Positions 9,846 through 18,615 of a stretch of DNA of 64,000 bases are shown here, one piece after another. Every line of letters begins with the position of its first letter. The stretch's first letter is position 1. The position numbers and the translations under genes were made by a program. This stretch comes from Paracoccus gahaiensis (lineage in GTDB: Bacteria; Pseudomonadota; Alphaproteobacteria; Rhodobacterales; Rhodobacteraceae). The notes beneath the pieces are model-generated. The model was given only the letters and a program-made list of their open reading frames with translations, had not been told where the DNA came from and searched no databases. The stretch is taken from contig NZ_SUNI01000002.1 in assembly GCF_005048225.1 (NCBI RefSeq), forward strand, positions 279,521-343,520. The letters are read 5' to 3'.

Positions 9846-10534
9846 AACGAGATCGCCTTCATCACCTGCGGCTCGATCACCTGCGCATCCGGCAGGGCGT
9901 CGATCAGCACCTGCGCGGATTGCTCCAGCGCCGGGAAGGTCTTGTAATGGCAGGGGATCACGGTCTTGAACGCGAAATAGCGCTTGGCGGCATAGGCGGC
10001 GCGGGCCATGTCCATGGTGAAATGGCCCCCGGCGCAGAGGATGCCGATGTCGGGCTTGTGCAGATCGCCCATCCATTCCATGTCGGCCATGATGTCGGTG
10101 TCGCCCGAGACATAGATCACATGCCCCTCGCCGGCGATCATGTAGCCCGATTCGTGGCCTGCATAGACCGGCCCGTCCGGCCCGCTGATCGAACTGGAAT
10201 GGGTCGCATTCACCATCGTCACCTTGGCGCCGCCCAGATCGATGGTGCCGCCCTTGTTGAAGCCGATGCCCTCGATCTTCTCGGACGCCTCCCAGTGGCT
10301 GATCAGGTCATAGATGCCCACCACCGGGATCTTCAGCTCGCGCGCCAAGGCCAGCGTGTCGCCGCTGTGATCGCCATGGCCATGGGTCAGCAGGATATGC
10401 GTCGCCCCCGCGATGGCCTCGGCGCGGGCGGTTTCGGGAAAGACGGGGTTGCCGGTCAGCCAGGGGTCGATGAGGATCACGGCCTCCTCGATTTGCAGAC
10501 GGAAGCCGGAATGGCCAAGCCAGGTCAGGTTCAT
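9842..10534 (-). CDS. UPF0173 metal-dependent hydrolase (metallo-beta-lactamase fold)
   Basis: A 230-residue cytoplasmic protein of the UPF0173 family. The metal-binding motif HxHxDH is THGHGDH (H51, H53, D55, H56), with further ligand candidates in NATHSSS, YVSGDTD and PCHYKTF. The full length and start agree with the family (MNLTWLGHSGFRLQI). Its substrate is not known; the fold is that of hydrolases such as RNase Z and lactonases. It overlaps the aminopeptidase P gene by 4 nt, so the two are made together. Confidence 0.88.
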   Translation of the reverse strand: MNLTWLGHSGFRLQIEEAVILIDPWLTGNPVFPETARAEAIAGATHILLTHGHGDHSGDTLALARELKIPVVGIYDLISHWEASEKIEGIGFNKGGTIDLGGAKVTMVNATHSSSISGPDGPVYAGHESGYMIAGEGHVIYVSGDTDIMADMEWMGDLHKPDIGILCAGGHFTMDMARAAYAAKRYFAFKTVIPCHYKTFPALEQSAQVLIDALPDAQVIEPQVMKAISL

Positions 10535-10618
10535 CGGGATCTCCTCAAGGTCTGTCGCCCACAGGGTAGCGAGGGCGCGCGGTCCTGACCAGAACGCATG
10601 GGGACAGTGCGGGTTGCC

Positions 10619-12355
10619 TCAGACCGGGGCGGCGTCGTCCAGCCGCAGACGCAGACGCTCGCGCCCGCCCCAGGTGGACAGCTCCAGCTTGCCGGCCAGA
10701 TGGAACCGCCGGCCCTTGGCGCCGATCAGCCCGGGCCCGAGCGGGCCGTCCATCGCGCCCCAGGCCACGGCCTCCAGCGCCGGGCCGCCGGCGCTGCGGA
10801 AGGACAGGCGCAGATGCCGGTCGCCCATGGTGGCAGCGCTGTCGATCAGCTGGTCGGCAAAGGCGAAGCGCGGCGCCGGAGCGGCCTGCCCGAAGGGACC
10901 GGCATCCTCCAGCATCCGGAACATCTGCGGGGTCGCGCCCGAGGGCTCCAGCAGCCCCGAGATGCGCAGGTCGCCCGACCCGGTCCGGCCCGCCAGATCG
11001 CGGTCGATCAGGTCGGCCAGCCGCGCCATCGCGGCGGGGATCTGCGCCTCGGCCACGGTCAGGCCCGCCGCCATCGCATGACCGCCGCCCTTCAGCAGCA
11101 GGCCCTCGGCGGCCAGACGCTGGATCGCCCGTCCCAGATCGACGCCGGGCACCGACCGGGCGCTGCCCTTGCCGATGCCGTGATCCACCCCGATCACGAC
11201 CGAGGGCAGGTCGGTGGCCTCCTTCAGCCGCGCGGCGACGATGCCCACGACCCCCGGATGCCAGCCCGGACCGGCGGCCCAGGACAGGCGCGGATCACCC
11301 CGCGCCTCGGCCTGCGCCAGGGCCTCCAGCCGGACGGAGGCCTCGATGCTGCGGCGGTCGCGGTTCAGCTCGTCCAGCTGCGCGGCCAGACGCCCGGCCT
11401 CGCCCGTGTCCCGGGTCGACAGGCACAGCGCCCCCAGATCGGCGCGCCCGACCCGGCCGCCTGCATTGATGCGCGGTCCCAGCAGGAAGCCCAGATGAAA
11501 GGCGGCGGGCGGCCCGTCCAGCCGGGCGATGTCGGACAGCGCGACCAGCCCGGGCCGTTGCCGCCGCGCCATCACCGCCAGCCCCTGCCGCACGAAGGCC
11601 CGGTTCACGCCGACCAGCGGCGCCACGTCGGCCACCGTGGCCAGCGCCACCAGATCCAGCATGGCCATCAGGTCCGGCTCGGGCAGGCCGCGGCCGCGAA
11701 GCACGCGCCCCGCCTGCACCAGCGTCAGAAAGACCACGCCCGCCGCGCAGAGATGCCCCAGGGCACCGTCCTCGTCCATGCGGTTGGGGTTCACCACGGC
11801 CAGCGCGGGGGGCAGCGTCTCGGCGCCCAGATGGTGGTCCAGCACGATCACGTCACAACCCGCGGCCGCCGCCAGCGCCTCGTGCGACAGCGTCCCGCAA
11901 TCGACGCAGACGATCAGGTCATGGGCGGCGGCCAAGCCAGTCATCGCGGGCACGTTGGGGCCATAGCCCTCATCGATGCGGTCGGGAATATAGAGGGTCG
12001 CTGACCGCCCATGGCTGTGCAGCCAGTCGATCAGCAGCGCCGCCGAGGCCCCGCCATCGACGTCGTAATCGGCAAAGATCGCGATGCGCTGGCCCCTGAC
12101 GGCGGCCTCGACCAGCCGCTCCGCCGCCAGGCCCATGTCGCGCAGCGCCAGCGGATCGGGCAGCAGGTCGCGCAGCTTCGGCGCCAGGAACCCCGCCGCC
12201 TCGGCCGGGTCGACCGCGCGTTCGGCCAACACCCGCGCCACCGGCAGGGGCAAGGCCGCCTGCTGCGCCAGCCCTTCGGCGCGGCGCTCCAGATCGGCTT
12301 CGGGCCCGGTCCAGCGCCGCCCGGTCAGCGAGCTGTCGATGCCCAGAAATGCCAC
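10619..12355 (-). CDS. recJ: Single-stranded-DNA-specific exonuclease RecJ
   Basis: A 578-residue 5'-3' exonuclease of the DHH superfamily acting in RecFOR recombination, base excision and mismatch repair. The DHH core is visible: FADYDVDGGASAALL near residue 80, then VDCG and LDHHLGAETLP, which hold the Mn-binding aspartates and histidines. The DHHA1 motif GGGHAMAAG follows near residue 420. The frame is open upstream into a dispersed repeat, but the family N-terminus (FLGIDSSLTGRRW) fits the GTG start, with an AGGCAGG-like site upstream. It is downstream of glpX on the same strand. Confidence 0.92.
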   Translation of the reverse strand: MAFLGIDSSLTGRRWTGPEADLERRAEGLAQQAALPLPVARVLAERAVDPAEAAGFLAPKLRDLLPDPLALRDMGLAAERLVEAAVRGQRIAIFADYDVDGGASAALLIDWLHSHGRSATLYIPDRIDEGYGPNVPAMTGLAAAHDLIVCVDCGTLSHEALAAAAGCDVIVLDHHLGAETLPPALAVVNPNRMDEDGALGHLCAAGVVFLTLVQAGRVLRGRGLPEPDLMAMLDLVALATVADVAPLVGVNRAFVRQGLAVMARRQRPGLVALSDIARLDGPPAAFHLGFLLGPRINAGGRVGRADLGALCLSTRDTGEAGRLAAQLDELNRDRRSIEASVRLEALAQAEARGDPRLSWAAGPGWHPGVVGIVAARLKEATDLPSVVIGVDHGIGKGSARSVPGVDLGRAIQRLAAEGLLLKGGGHAMAAGLTVAEAQIPAAMARLADLIDRDLAGRTGSGDLRISGLLEPSGATPQMFRMLEDAGPFGQAAPAPRFAFADQLIDSAATMGDRHLRLSFRSAGGPALEAVAWGAMDGPLGPGLIGAKGRRFHLAGKLELSTWGGRERLRLRLDDAAPV

Positions 12356-12367
12356 GTCGCGCCTGCC

Positions 12368-12428
12368 TTCATCTTGGCCCAAATATCCCGGGGGGAGTCC
12401 CGGAACGGGACGGGGGGCAGCGCCCCCC
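12368..12428 (+). repeat. Dispersed hairpin repeat, copy 2 (recJ-glpX gap)
   Basis: The order is TTCATCTTGGCCCAAATAT, CCCGGGGGGA, then a hairpin GTCCCG-GAA-CGGGAC (12397-12411) and a second hairpin GGGGGGC-AGC-GCCCCCC (12412-12428). The same order recurs at 30566-30624 and, without the first arm, at 49087-49135. Copies at 14465-14525 and 57367-57421 are in the opposite orientation. Unlike the others, this copy sits between two genes on the same strand. Confidence 0.8.
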
Positions 12429-12433
12429 TTACC

Positions 12434-13399
12434 TCACCTGACCGGGTTGCGATAGGTCATCCGCCGCACCGATCCGGTCTTGGACCGCATCAAGATGGTC
12501 TCGGTCGTCAGATAGCCCGGCTCGCGCTTGACGCCCGCCACGATCGATCCGTCGGTGACCCCGGTCGCGGCAAAGATCACATCGTCGGTCACCAGATCGT
12601 CGCGGGCATAGATGCGGTCCAGGTCGGTGATCCCTGCCTTGCGGGCACGGCCCTTCTCGTCCGCGTTGCGAAACAGCAGCCGCCCCCACATCTGCCCGCC
12701 CATGCATTTGAGCGCCGAGGCCGCCAGCACGCCCTCGGGCGCCCCGCCCGAGCCCATATACATGTCGATGCCGGTCAGCGCGGCCTCGGCGCAGTGGATG
12801 ACGCCGGCCACGTCGCCATCGGTGATCAGCCGGATGGCCGCGCCGGTCTGGCGGACCTCGGCGATCAGGTCCTCGTGGCGGGGGCGTTCCAGGATGCAGA
12901 CGGTGATGTCCGAGGGCGCGCAGCCCCGCGCGGCGGCCAGGGCGCGGACGCGTTCGGCGGGGGCCATGTCCAGACTGACCACGTCGACCGGATAGCCCGG
13001 GCCTACGGCCAGCTTGTCCATGTAGACGTCGGGCGCGTGCAGCAGCGTGCCGCGCGGGGCCATGGCGATGACGGTCAGGGCATTGGGCATGTCCTTGGCG
13101 GTCAGCGTGGTGCCCTCCAGCGGGTCCAGCGCGATGTCCACCTCGGGGCCGTTGCCGGTGCCCACCTCCTCGCCGATGAACAGCATCGGCGCCTCGTCGC
13201 GCTCGCCCTCGCCGATGACGACGACGCCCCTGATGTCCAGCATGTTCAACTGGTCGCGCATGGCGTTGACGGCGGCCTGATCGGCGGCCTTCTCGTCGCC
13301 GCGCCCGATCAGGCGGGCCGAGGCATGGGCGGCCGCCTCGCTGACGCGGGCCAGGCCCAGAGACAGCATCCGGTCGTTGAAATCCTGAGGTGCGGTCAT
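12434..13399 (-). CDS. glpX: Class II fructose-1,6-bisphosphatase
   Basis: A 321-residue GlpX-type phosphatase converting fructose-1,6-bisphosphate to fructose-6-phosphate in gluconeogenesis; many family members also accept sedoheptulose-1,7-bisphosphate. Metal and phosphate-binding motifs include VVIGEGERDEAPM (about residue 60), IALDPLEGTT (about 88) and MYMGSGGAPEGVLAASALK (about 218). The ATG has a GGGAGGGA site upstream. The repeat at 12368-12428 separates it from recJ. The length matches the family. Confidence 0.93.
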   Translation of the reverse strand: MTAPQDFNDRMLSLGLARVSEAAAHASARLIGRGDEKAADQAAVNAMRDQLNMLDIRGVVVIGEGERDEAPMLFIGEEVGTGNGPEVDIALDPLEGTTLTAKDMPNALTVIAMAPRGTLLHAPDVYMDKLAVGPGYPVDVVSLDMAPAERVRALAAARGCAPSDITVCILERPRHEDLIAEVRQTGAAIRLITDGDVAGVIHCAEAALTGIDMYMGSGGAPEGVLAASALKCMGGQMWGRLLFRNADEKGRARKAGITDLDRIYARDDLVTDDVIFAATGVTDGSIVAGVKREPGYLTTETILMRSKTGSVRRMTYRNPVR

Positions 13400-13477
13400 G
13401 ATCCCAGTCCCTCCCGTTGGGTTCGGGGCCTTCTAGGCGGCGGGGCAGGGGGCGGCAAGGCTGGGGGCGCTAACGGC

Positions 13478-13729
13478 TCAGCTTTCCGACAACTCCAGCG
13501 CGAGGGCGTGGATCTGCGGCACGATGTCGCCCAGGGTCGCATGCACCAGCCGGTGCCGGGCGATCCGCGACAGCCCGGCAAAGGCCGGGCTGGCCATGCG
13601 GATGCGGAAATGGCTTTCGCCGCCCTCGCGAAAGCCCGCATGGCCGCGATGGCCCTCGCTTTCGTCGATCACCTCCAGCCGGGTGGGGGTCAGTGCCGTC
13701 AGGCGTTCGGTCATTCTGTCCGCGATCAT
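13478..13729 (-). CDS. bolA: BolA-family protein
   Basis: An 83-residue complete BolA domain with the conserved histidine in FRIRMASPAF...IARHRLVHATLG. BolA proteins pair with monothiol glutaredoxins in iron-sulfur handling, and some bind DNA. The ATG (MIADRMTERL) is typical for the family. The gene is divergent from the J-domain gene and upstream of glpX on the same strand, with a 78-nt gap. Confidence 0.88.
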   Translation of the reverse strand: MIADRMTERLTALTPTRLEVIDESEGHRGHAGFREGGESHFRIRMASPAFAGLSRIARHRLVHATLGDIVPQIHALALELSES

Positions 13730-13810
13730 CCGCGTATCCTTCCGTCAAGGGCTTTCATGCGCCGCCAAATCGCCTAGACTGCCGCCTCCGAGTCGCAAAG
13801 GTGCCCCTCA

Positions 13811-14440
13811 ATGAGCAAGAACGACCCGTTTGGCTTCGACATCTCCGCTGCCAAGGACAAGAAGCGCAAGACCAAGGGCCGGCGTGGCATGTCGGGGGCG
13901 TTCGAGACCTCGACCCGCATCTGCGAGCGCGAGGGCTGCGACGAGCCGGGCCAGTACCGCGCCCCCAAGAATCCCCGCAATCTGGACGATTACTTCTGGT
14001 TCTGCAAAGAGCATGTCCGCGAATACAATGCCAACTGGAACTATTTCCAGGGCCAGTCCGAGGAAGAATTCCAGCAGTTCATCGATAATGCCACCGTGTG
14101 GGAACGCCCCACCAAGCCCTTCGGCCGCTCGGCCGCCGAGGACAAATGGGCCCGCCACGGCGTCAGCGACCCGCTGGAGATCCTGGGCGCCAACGGCACC
14201 GCGCCCGAATCCCGCGCCCAGTCCAGCGCCCGCAAGCTACCGCCCACCGAGCGCCGTGCGCTGGACATCCTGGAGGCCAAGGATCACTGGACCCGGGCCG
14301 AGATCCGCAAGCAGTACAAGTCGCTGGTCAAGGACCTGCATCCCGACATGAATGGCGGCGACCGCTCGGACGAGGATCGCCTGTCCGAGGTGGTCTGGGC
14401 CTGGGATCAGATCAAGGAGAGCCGTTTCATCCGCGACTGA
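13811..14440 (+). CDS. DnaJ-like J-domain protein with N-terminal cysteine motif
   Basis: A 209-residue protein. The C-terminal ~65 residues form a J domain with the HPD tripeptide at 177-179, the site that stimulates Hsp70 ATPase. The N-terminal part is basic (residues 15-25) and carries C38, C43 and C65 plus H68 (CEREGCDEPG...FCKEHV), spaced like a small zinc-binding finger. It lacks the G/F and classic zinc-finger regions of DnaJ, so it is a type III J protein found across alphaproteobacteria, often annotated as DnaJ family molecular chaperone. Client and partner are unknown. It is divergent from bolA, a neighbour seen in other Rhodobacteraceae. Confidence 0.85.
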   Translation: MSKNDPFGFDISAAKDKKRKTKGRRGMSGAFETSTRICEREGCDEPGQYRAPKNPRNLDDYFWFCKEHVREYNANWNYFQGQSEEEFQQFIDNATVWERPTKPFGRSAAEDKWARHGVSDPLEILGANGTAPESRAQSSARKLPPTERRALDILEAKDHWTRAEIRKQYKSLVKDLHPDMNGGDRSDEDRLSEVVWAWDQIKESRFIRD

Positions 14441-14464
14441 CGGTGCAGGGGGTGGAGCGGGGCA

Positions 14465-14525
14465 GGGGGCTGCCGCCCCCGTCGCCTGCGGCGACTCCCC
14501 CGCGGATATTTCAGCCAAGATGAAA
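14465..14525 (-). repeat. Dispersed hairpin repeat, copy 3 (convergent gap)
   Basis: In reverse orientation to the copy at 12368: hairpin GGGGGC-TGCC-GCCCCC (14465-14480), hairpin GTCGCC-TGC-GGCGAC (14481-14495), then CGGATATTTCAGCCAAGA and TGAAA. The loop and stem bases of the second hairpin differ from other copies but pairing is kept, which points to selection for structure. It lies between the converging J-domain and lnt genes. Confidence 0.8.
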
Positions 14526-14529
14526 GGGG

Positions 14530-16059
14530 TCAGGTCGGGCGTCTGCGGCGGGGCCAAAGGCCTGCCGTGAGGATCAGGGCCAGGAGCACCAGAACGGGGG
14601 TGTTGCCGGTCTGGCTCCAGAGGGTGGGGGGCAGGGCGCCGGGCAGCGGGGCGTCGATCCGGCCCGCCTCGTTCAGGGGCAGGCTGGCGCGGATTTGGCC
14701 GCGGGCGTCAATAACCGCGCTGACGCCGGTATTGGCGGCGCGGACCAGCGGCAGGCCGGTCTCGATCGCGCGCAGCCTGGCCTGGGCCAGATGCTGGTAG
14801 GGGCCCGAGACGGCACCGAACCAGGCGTCGTTGGTCGCCTGCAGCAGCCAGCCGGGGCGCTGGTCCAAGGCGCGCAGGTGCTGGGGAAAGATCGCCTCGT
14901 AGCAGATCAGCGGTTGCAGGTCCGGAATGCCGGGCAGGGACAGCAGGGTCGGACCGTTGCCTGCGGAATAGCCGTTGCCCTGCTGCGCCGCGAAGGCGGT
15001 GATGCCGATGCGGGCCAAGGCGTCGCCCCAAGGCATGTATTCGCCGAAGGGCACGAGGTGGAACTTGTCATAGATCTGGCCGACCTCTCCGCCCGGGGCG
15101 ACGGTGGCGAGGCTGTTGTAGAAGCGGCGGCCCTCGCGGCGCTGGATGCCCATGATCAGGGGGGCGCCGGCGGCCTGCGACATGGCGGGCAGGACCGGGC
15201 CGGCATCCTCGAGCAGGAAGTTCACCGCCGTCTCGGGCCAGATGACCAGATCGCGGGGGCCGGGTTCAGCGGACAGGTCCAGCAGACGGCGGAAGAACAC
15301 CGCCGACCAGTCGGGATCCCACTTCAGGTCCTGTGCCGCATTGGGCTGGACCACGCGCAGGGCCAGGTCGCGGTCGGGGGGCAGGGGCTGCGCCAGCCGC
15401 GAGAGACCCGCGGCCCAGGTGCCGCCCAGCAGGATCAGGGCGAGAAGCGTGCCGGGCAGCAGCGGTGCCCGGTGGGCAGGGCGCCACAACAGGCCCGGCA
15501 GGGCGGCCATCGTCAGCGTCAGGACGCCCAGACCGAGGGCTCCGGTAAGGGCGGCCGTCTGGCCGATCGGGGTGTCGATCCAGACATGGCCGATCTGGGC
15601 CCAGGGAAATCCGGTGAAGATCCAGCCGCGCAGCCAGTCCGACAGGATCAGGGCCGCCGCGATGGCCAGTGCCTGACGCCGCCAGCCCGGCGCCAGCCGT
15701 GCTGCCGCCCAGGCCGGCAGGGCCCAGAACAGCGCCCCGCCAAGGGCCATCAGGATCAGCGCGAAGGGGGCCATCCAGCCGTGGCGGGCGATGTCGACCA
15801 GGAAGGGTTCGACGATCCAGCACAGCGCCAGGGCGAACCAGCCGAAGCCGGCGGCGAGGCTGTGCCAGAAGACGGCCGAGGGACGCGCCCGCGCCAGGCG
15901 CCAGATCAGCAGGCCCAGGGCCAAGGGCGTCGCGGCCCAGAGCCCGAAGGGCGCGAGGCCCAGGGCTGCCACCAGCCCCAGGCCCAGATCGGGAAGAAGC
16001 CGGCGCAAGGGCGGTCGGCCCCTGCGCGTCAATCGGGGAGGGCGGGTCGCCTGACGCAT
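14530..16059 (-). CDS. lnt: Apolipoprotein N-acyltransferase
   Basis: A 509-residue inner-membrane enzyme that adds the third acyl chain to the N-terminal cysteine of lipoproteins. Several N-terminal helices (about residues 20-210) precede the nitrilase-like periplasmic domain. The catalytic triad is visible: Glu in WPETAVNF (about 277), Lys in YDKFHLVPFGEY (about 330), and Cys in ICYEAIFP (about 385). A final helix closes the protein. The ATG overlaps the stop codon of the DEAD-box gene by one base (TGATG), so the two are translationally coupled. A GTG lies one codon upstream. Confidence 0.93.
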   Translation of the reverse strand: MRQATRPPRLTRRGRPPLRRLLPDLGLGLVAALGLAPFGLWAATPLALGLLIWRLARARPSAVFWHSLAAGFGWFALALCWIVEPFLVDIARHGWMAPFALILMALGGALFWALPAWAAARLAPGWRRQALAIAAALILSDWLRGWIFTGFPWAQIGHVWIDTPIGQTAALTGALGLGVLTLTMAALPGLLWRPAHRAPLLPGTLLALILLGGTWAAGLSRLAQPLPPDRDLALRVVQPNAAQDLKWDPDWSAVFFRRLLDLSAEPGPRDLVIWPETAVNFLLEDAGPVLPAMSQAAGAPLIMGIQRREGRRFYNSLATVAPGGEVGQIYDKFHLVPFGEYMPWGDALARIGITAFAAQQGNGYSAGNGPTLLSLPGIPDLQPLICYEAIFPQHLRALDQRPGWLLQATNDAWFGAVSGPYQHLAQARLRAIETGLPLVRAANTGVSAVIDARGQIRASLPLNEAGRIDAPLPGALPPTLWSQTGNTPVLVLLALILTAGLWPRRRRPT

Positions 16060-18341
16060 CACGCCTCGGCGTCGGCATCCCTGCTCTGGCTGGCGTCATC
16101 CGCCGCCGGGTCGGTCTTCTTGCGGCGGGTCCGTTTGGGCGCGGCTGCCGGGGTCGCATTTTCGGACGCGGCCTCATCGGTCGTGGCCGCCTCGGGGGCG
16201 GCATCGGCCTTGCGGCGGCTGCGGGTCTTCTTGGGCGCAGGGGCGTCCGTCTCGGCGGCGTCCGCCTTGGGGGCGGCCGTCTTGCGCGGACGACCGCGCT
16301 TGGGCTTTTCGGGCGCGACCTCGGCGGTTGCCTCCGAAGGCTGGGTCGCCTCGGTGGGGGCGGCCTCTGCGGGGGCCGCGTCCTTGACGGTCTCCACCGG
16401 AACGTCGGTCACCGGGGTCTTGCGGCTGCGGCTGCGCTTGGGCTTCGGGGCCGGATCGGCCTCGGGCGCCACCGGGTCTGCCGCCGGAACCGCAGCTTCG
16501 GCCGGAGCCTCGATCGGGGTTTCTGGGGTATCGGTCCGGGCCTCGGTCTCGGCAGATGCCTTACCGCGTCCGCGACCGCGGGTGCGGCGGGCGGGCTTGG
16601 CCTCGGGCTCGGCCTCGGCGGCGGGTGCGGCCTCGGGGCGGGGGGCGACATCCTCGGAGAGGCCGGCGCTGCGCAACTCGACCAGCATGAATTGCGGGAC
16701 GTGATCGCCCAGACCCATCACCTGATGGCCCCGGCCCTCGCCGCTGCGGCCCTCCTGGTCGCGTCCACGCCGTCCGTCGCGGCGCTCGCCCCGGCGGTCG
16801 TCGCGCCGATCATCCCGGCGGGGTTCCTCGCGGCGGGTCTCGTCGCGGGCGGGCTGTTCGGCCCGGGCCTCGTCCCGGCGCGGCTCCGACCTGCGCGGCT
16901 CGTCGCGACGCGGCTCGGGGCGGCTGTCGGTCCGGGTTTCTGCCCGGCTGTCAGGACGTGCCTCGGGCAGGGCCTCCGGCGCAGCTTGGGCGACAGGCTG
17001 AGCTGCGGGCTGGTGCTGCTCGACGCGCGTCTCGACGGGCTGCTCCACCGGGGTCTGCGCCTGCGGCTCGGCGTCGCGGCGACGGCGGCTGCGGTCGCGC
17101 GAACCGCCCTTGCGATCCTCGGACTTGGTGTCGGCGCCCTTGCGGCCTTCGCGGGGGCGATCCTCGTCAGACGGCGCGTCCGAGGCGACGAAGCCTTCGG
17201 GCATCTCGACGCGGGGCAGGCTTTGCTTGAGCAGCTGCTCGATGGCGGTCAGGTATTTCTCGTCCGAGGGCATGCCGATGCTGATCGAGGTGCCCAAGCG
17301 TCCGGCGCGACCGGTGCGGCCGATGCGGTGGACGTAATCCTCGGCATGGCTGGGCAGGTCGAAGTTGAACACATGGCTGACCGCCGGGATGTCCAGACCG
17401 CGTGCCGCCACATCCGAGGCGACCAGCAGCCGCAGCTTGCCGTCGCGGAAGGATTCCAGCGTGCGCGTGCGCTGGCTCTGGTCCAGATCGCCATGGATGG
17501 GGGCCGCGTCATAGCCGTACTTGGCCAGCGACTTGGACACGATGTCCACGTCGGTCTTGCGGTTGCAGAAGATGATCGCGTTGGTCAGCAGCTCGCCCTC
17601 GGCGTCGATCAGCGCGCGCAGCAGGTCGCGCTTCTGGCGTGCGGCCACGTCGCGGCGGGCCGGGGCCATCTGCACCAGGCGCTGCGTGATCGTCTCGCTG
17701 GCCGAGGCCTGGCGGGCGACCTCGACCCGTTCGGGCGAGTGCAGGAAGGTGTTGGTGATGCGCTCGATCTCCGGCGCCATGGTGGCGCTGAAGAACAGCG
17801 TCTGGCGGGTGAAGGGCGTCAGCTGGAAGATGCGCTCGATATCGGGGATGAAGCCCATGTCCAGCATGCGGTCGGCCTCGTCCACGACCATGATCTGCAC
17901 GCCCGTCAGCAGCAGCTTGCCGCGTTCGACATGGTCCAGCAGGCGGCCGGGCGTGGCGATCAGCACGTCGACGCCGCGGTCGATCAGCTTGTCCTGCTCG
18001 CCGAAGCTGACGCCGCCGATCAGCAGCGCCTTGGTCAGGCGGGTGTGCTTGGAATAGGTGTCGAAGTTCTCGGCCACCTGGGCGGCCAGTTCGCGGGTCG
18101 GGCACAGCACCAGGCTGCGCGGCATGCGCGCGCGCGCACGGCCACGCCCCAGCAGCGTGATCATCGGCAGCACGAAGCCCGCCGTCTTGCCGGTTCCGGT
18201 CTGCGCGATCCCCAGCACGTCGCGGCCTTCCAGGGCGGGCGGGATGGCCCCCATCTGGATGGGCGTCGGCGTTTCGTAGCCGGCCTCGAGCACGGCCTGC
18301 AGAACCTTGGGATCCAGCTTCAGATCAGAAAATTTGGTCAT
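16059..18341 (-). CDS. DEAD-box RNA helicase (RhlE-type) with long AT-hook-like tail
   Basis: A 760-residue ATP-dependent RNA helicase. The core (residues 1-375) has the Q motif TPIQ, Walker A AQTGTGKTA, DEAD box VDEADRMLD, SAT, ARGLDIPAV and HRIGRTGRAG. After the core comes an Arg/Glu/Asp-rich region (about 385-540), then the short hydrophobic motif GLGDHVPQFMLVELR (about 540-555). From memory this motif lies close to the C-terminus in related Rhodobacteraceae helicases. A further ~205 residues follow, rich in Ala, Pro, Glu, Lys and Arg with spaced basic clusters: TRGRGRGK, KPKRSRSRK, KPKRGRPRK, KKTRSRRK, PKRTRRKK. The GRP-containing cluster is a classic AT-hook. The role is probably RNA remodelling in cold or ribosome assembly; the tail may add RNA or DNA affinity. 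Confidence 0.9.
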   Translation of the reverse strand: MTKFSDLKLDPKVLQAVLEAGYETPTPIQMGAIPPALEGRDVLGIAQTGTGKTAGFVLPMITLLGRGRARARMPRSLVLCPTRELAAQVAENFDTYSKHTRLTKALLIGGVSFGEQDKLIDRGVDVLIATPGRLLDHVERGKLLLTGVQIMVVDEADRMLDMGFIPDIERIFQLTPFTRQTLFFSATMAPEIERITNTFLHSPERVEVARQASASETITQRLVQMAPARRDVAARQKRDLLRALIDAEGELLTNAIIFCNRKTDVDIVSKSLAKYGYDAAPIHGDLDQSQRTRTLESFRDGKLRLLVASDVAARGLDIPAVSHVFNFDLPSHAEDYVHRIGRTGRAGRLGTSISIGMPSDEKYLTAIEQLLKQSLPRVEMPEGFVASDAPSDEDRPREGRKGADTKSEDRKGGSRDRSRRRRDAEPQAQTPVEQPVETRVEQHQPAAQPVAQAAPEALPEARPDSRAETRTDSRPEPRRDEPRRSEPRRDEARAEQPARDETRREEPRRDDRRDDRRGERRDGRRGRDQEGRSGEGRGHQVMGLGDHVPQFMLVELRSAGLSEDVAPRPEAAPAAEAEPEAKPARRTRGRGRGKASAETEARTDTPETPIEAPAEAAVPAADPVAPEADPAPKPKRSRSRKTPVTDVPVETVKDAAPAEAAPTEATQPSEATAEVAPEKPKRGRPRKTAAPKADAAETDAPAPKKTRSRRKADAAPEAATTDEAASENATPAAAPKRTRRKKTDPAADDASQSRDADAEA

Positions 18342-18615
18342 TCGGGGCTTTCCATTAAGCCGCGCCCTTGCCGGGCACGTTGCGTTCCATGCCGCGCGCC
18401 GCGAGGGGCGCTAGGGCGGCAAAGTTGGGACGCAGTCACGGACGCCCCGCCTTGATGCCTGCCGGATGCAGACCCGCACCGCCTAGACCAAACAGGCTGC
18501 CGCGTCAATCTTTTGCGTCAAGCTGCCTGCAGGGACGCCCCACATTGCGCTTGACCGGAACCCCAGGGCCCGCCAGGGGCTTGTCCGCGACAGCCGAAAT
18601 GACGAAGGGGCCGCC

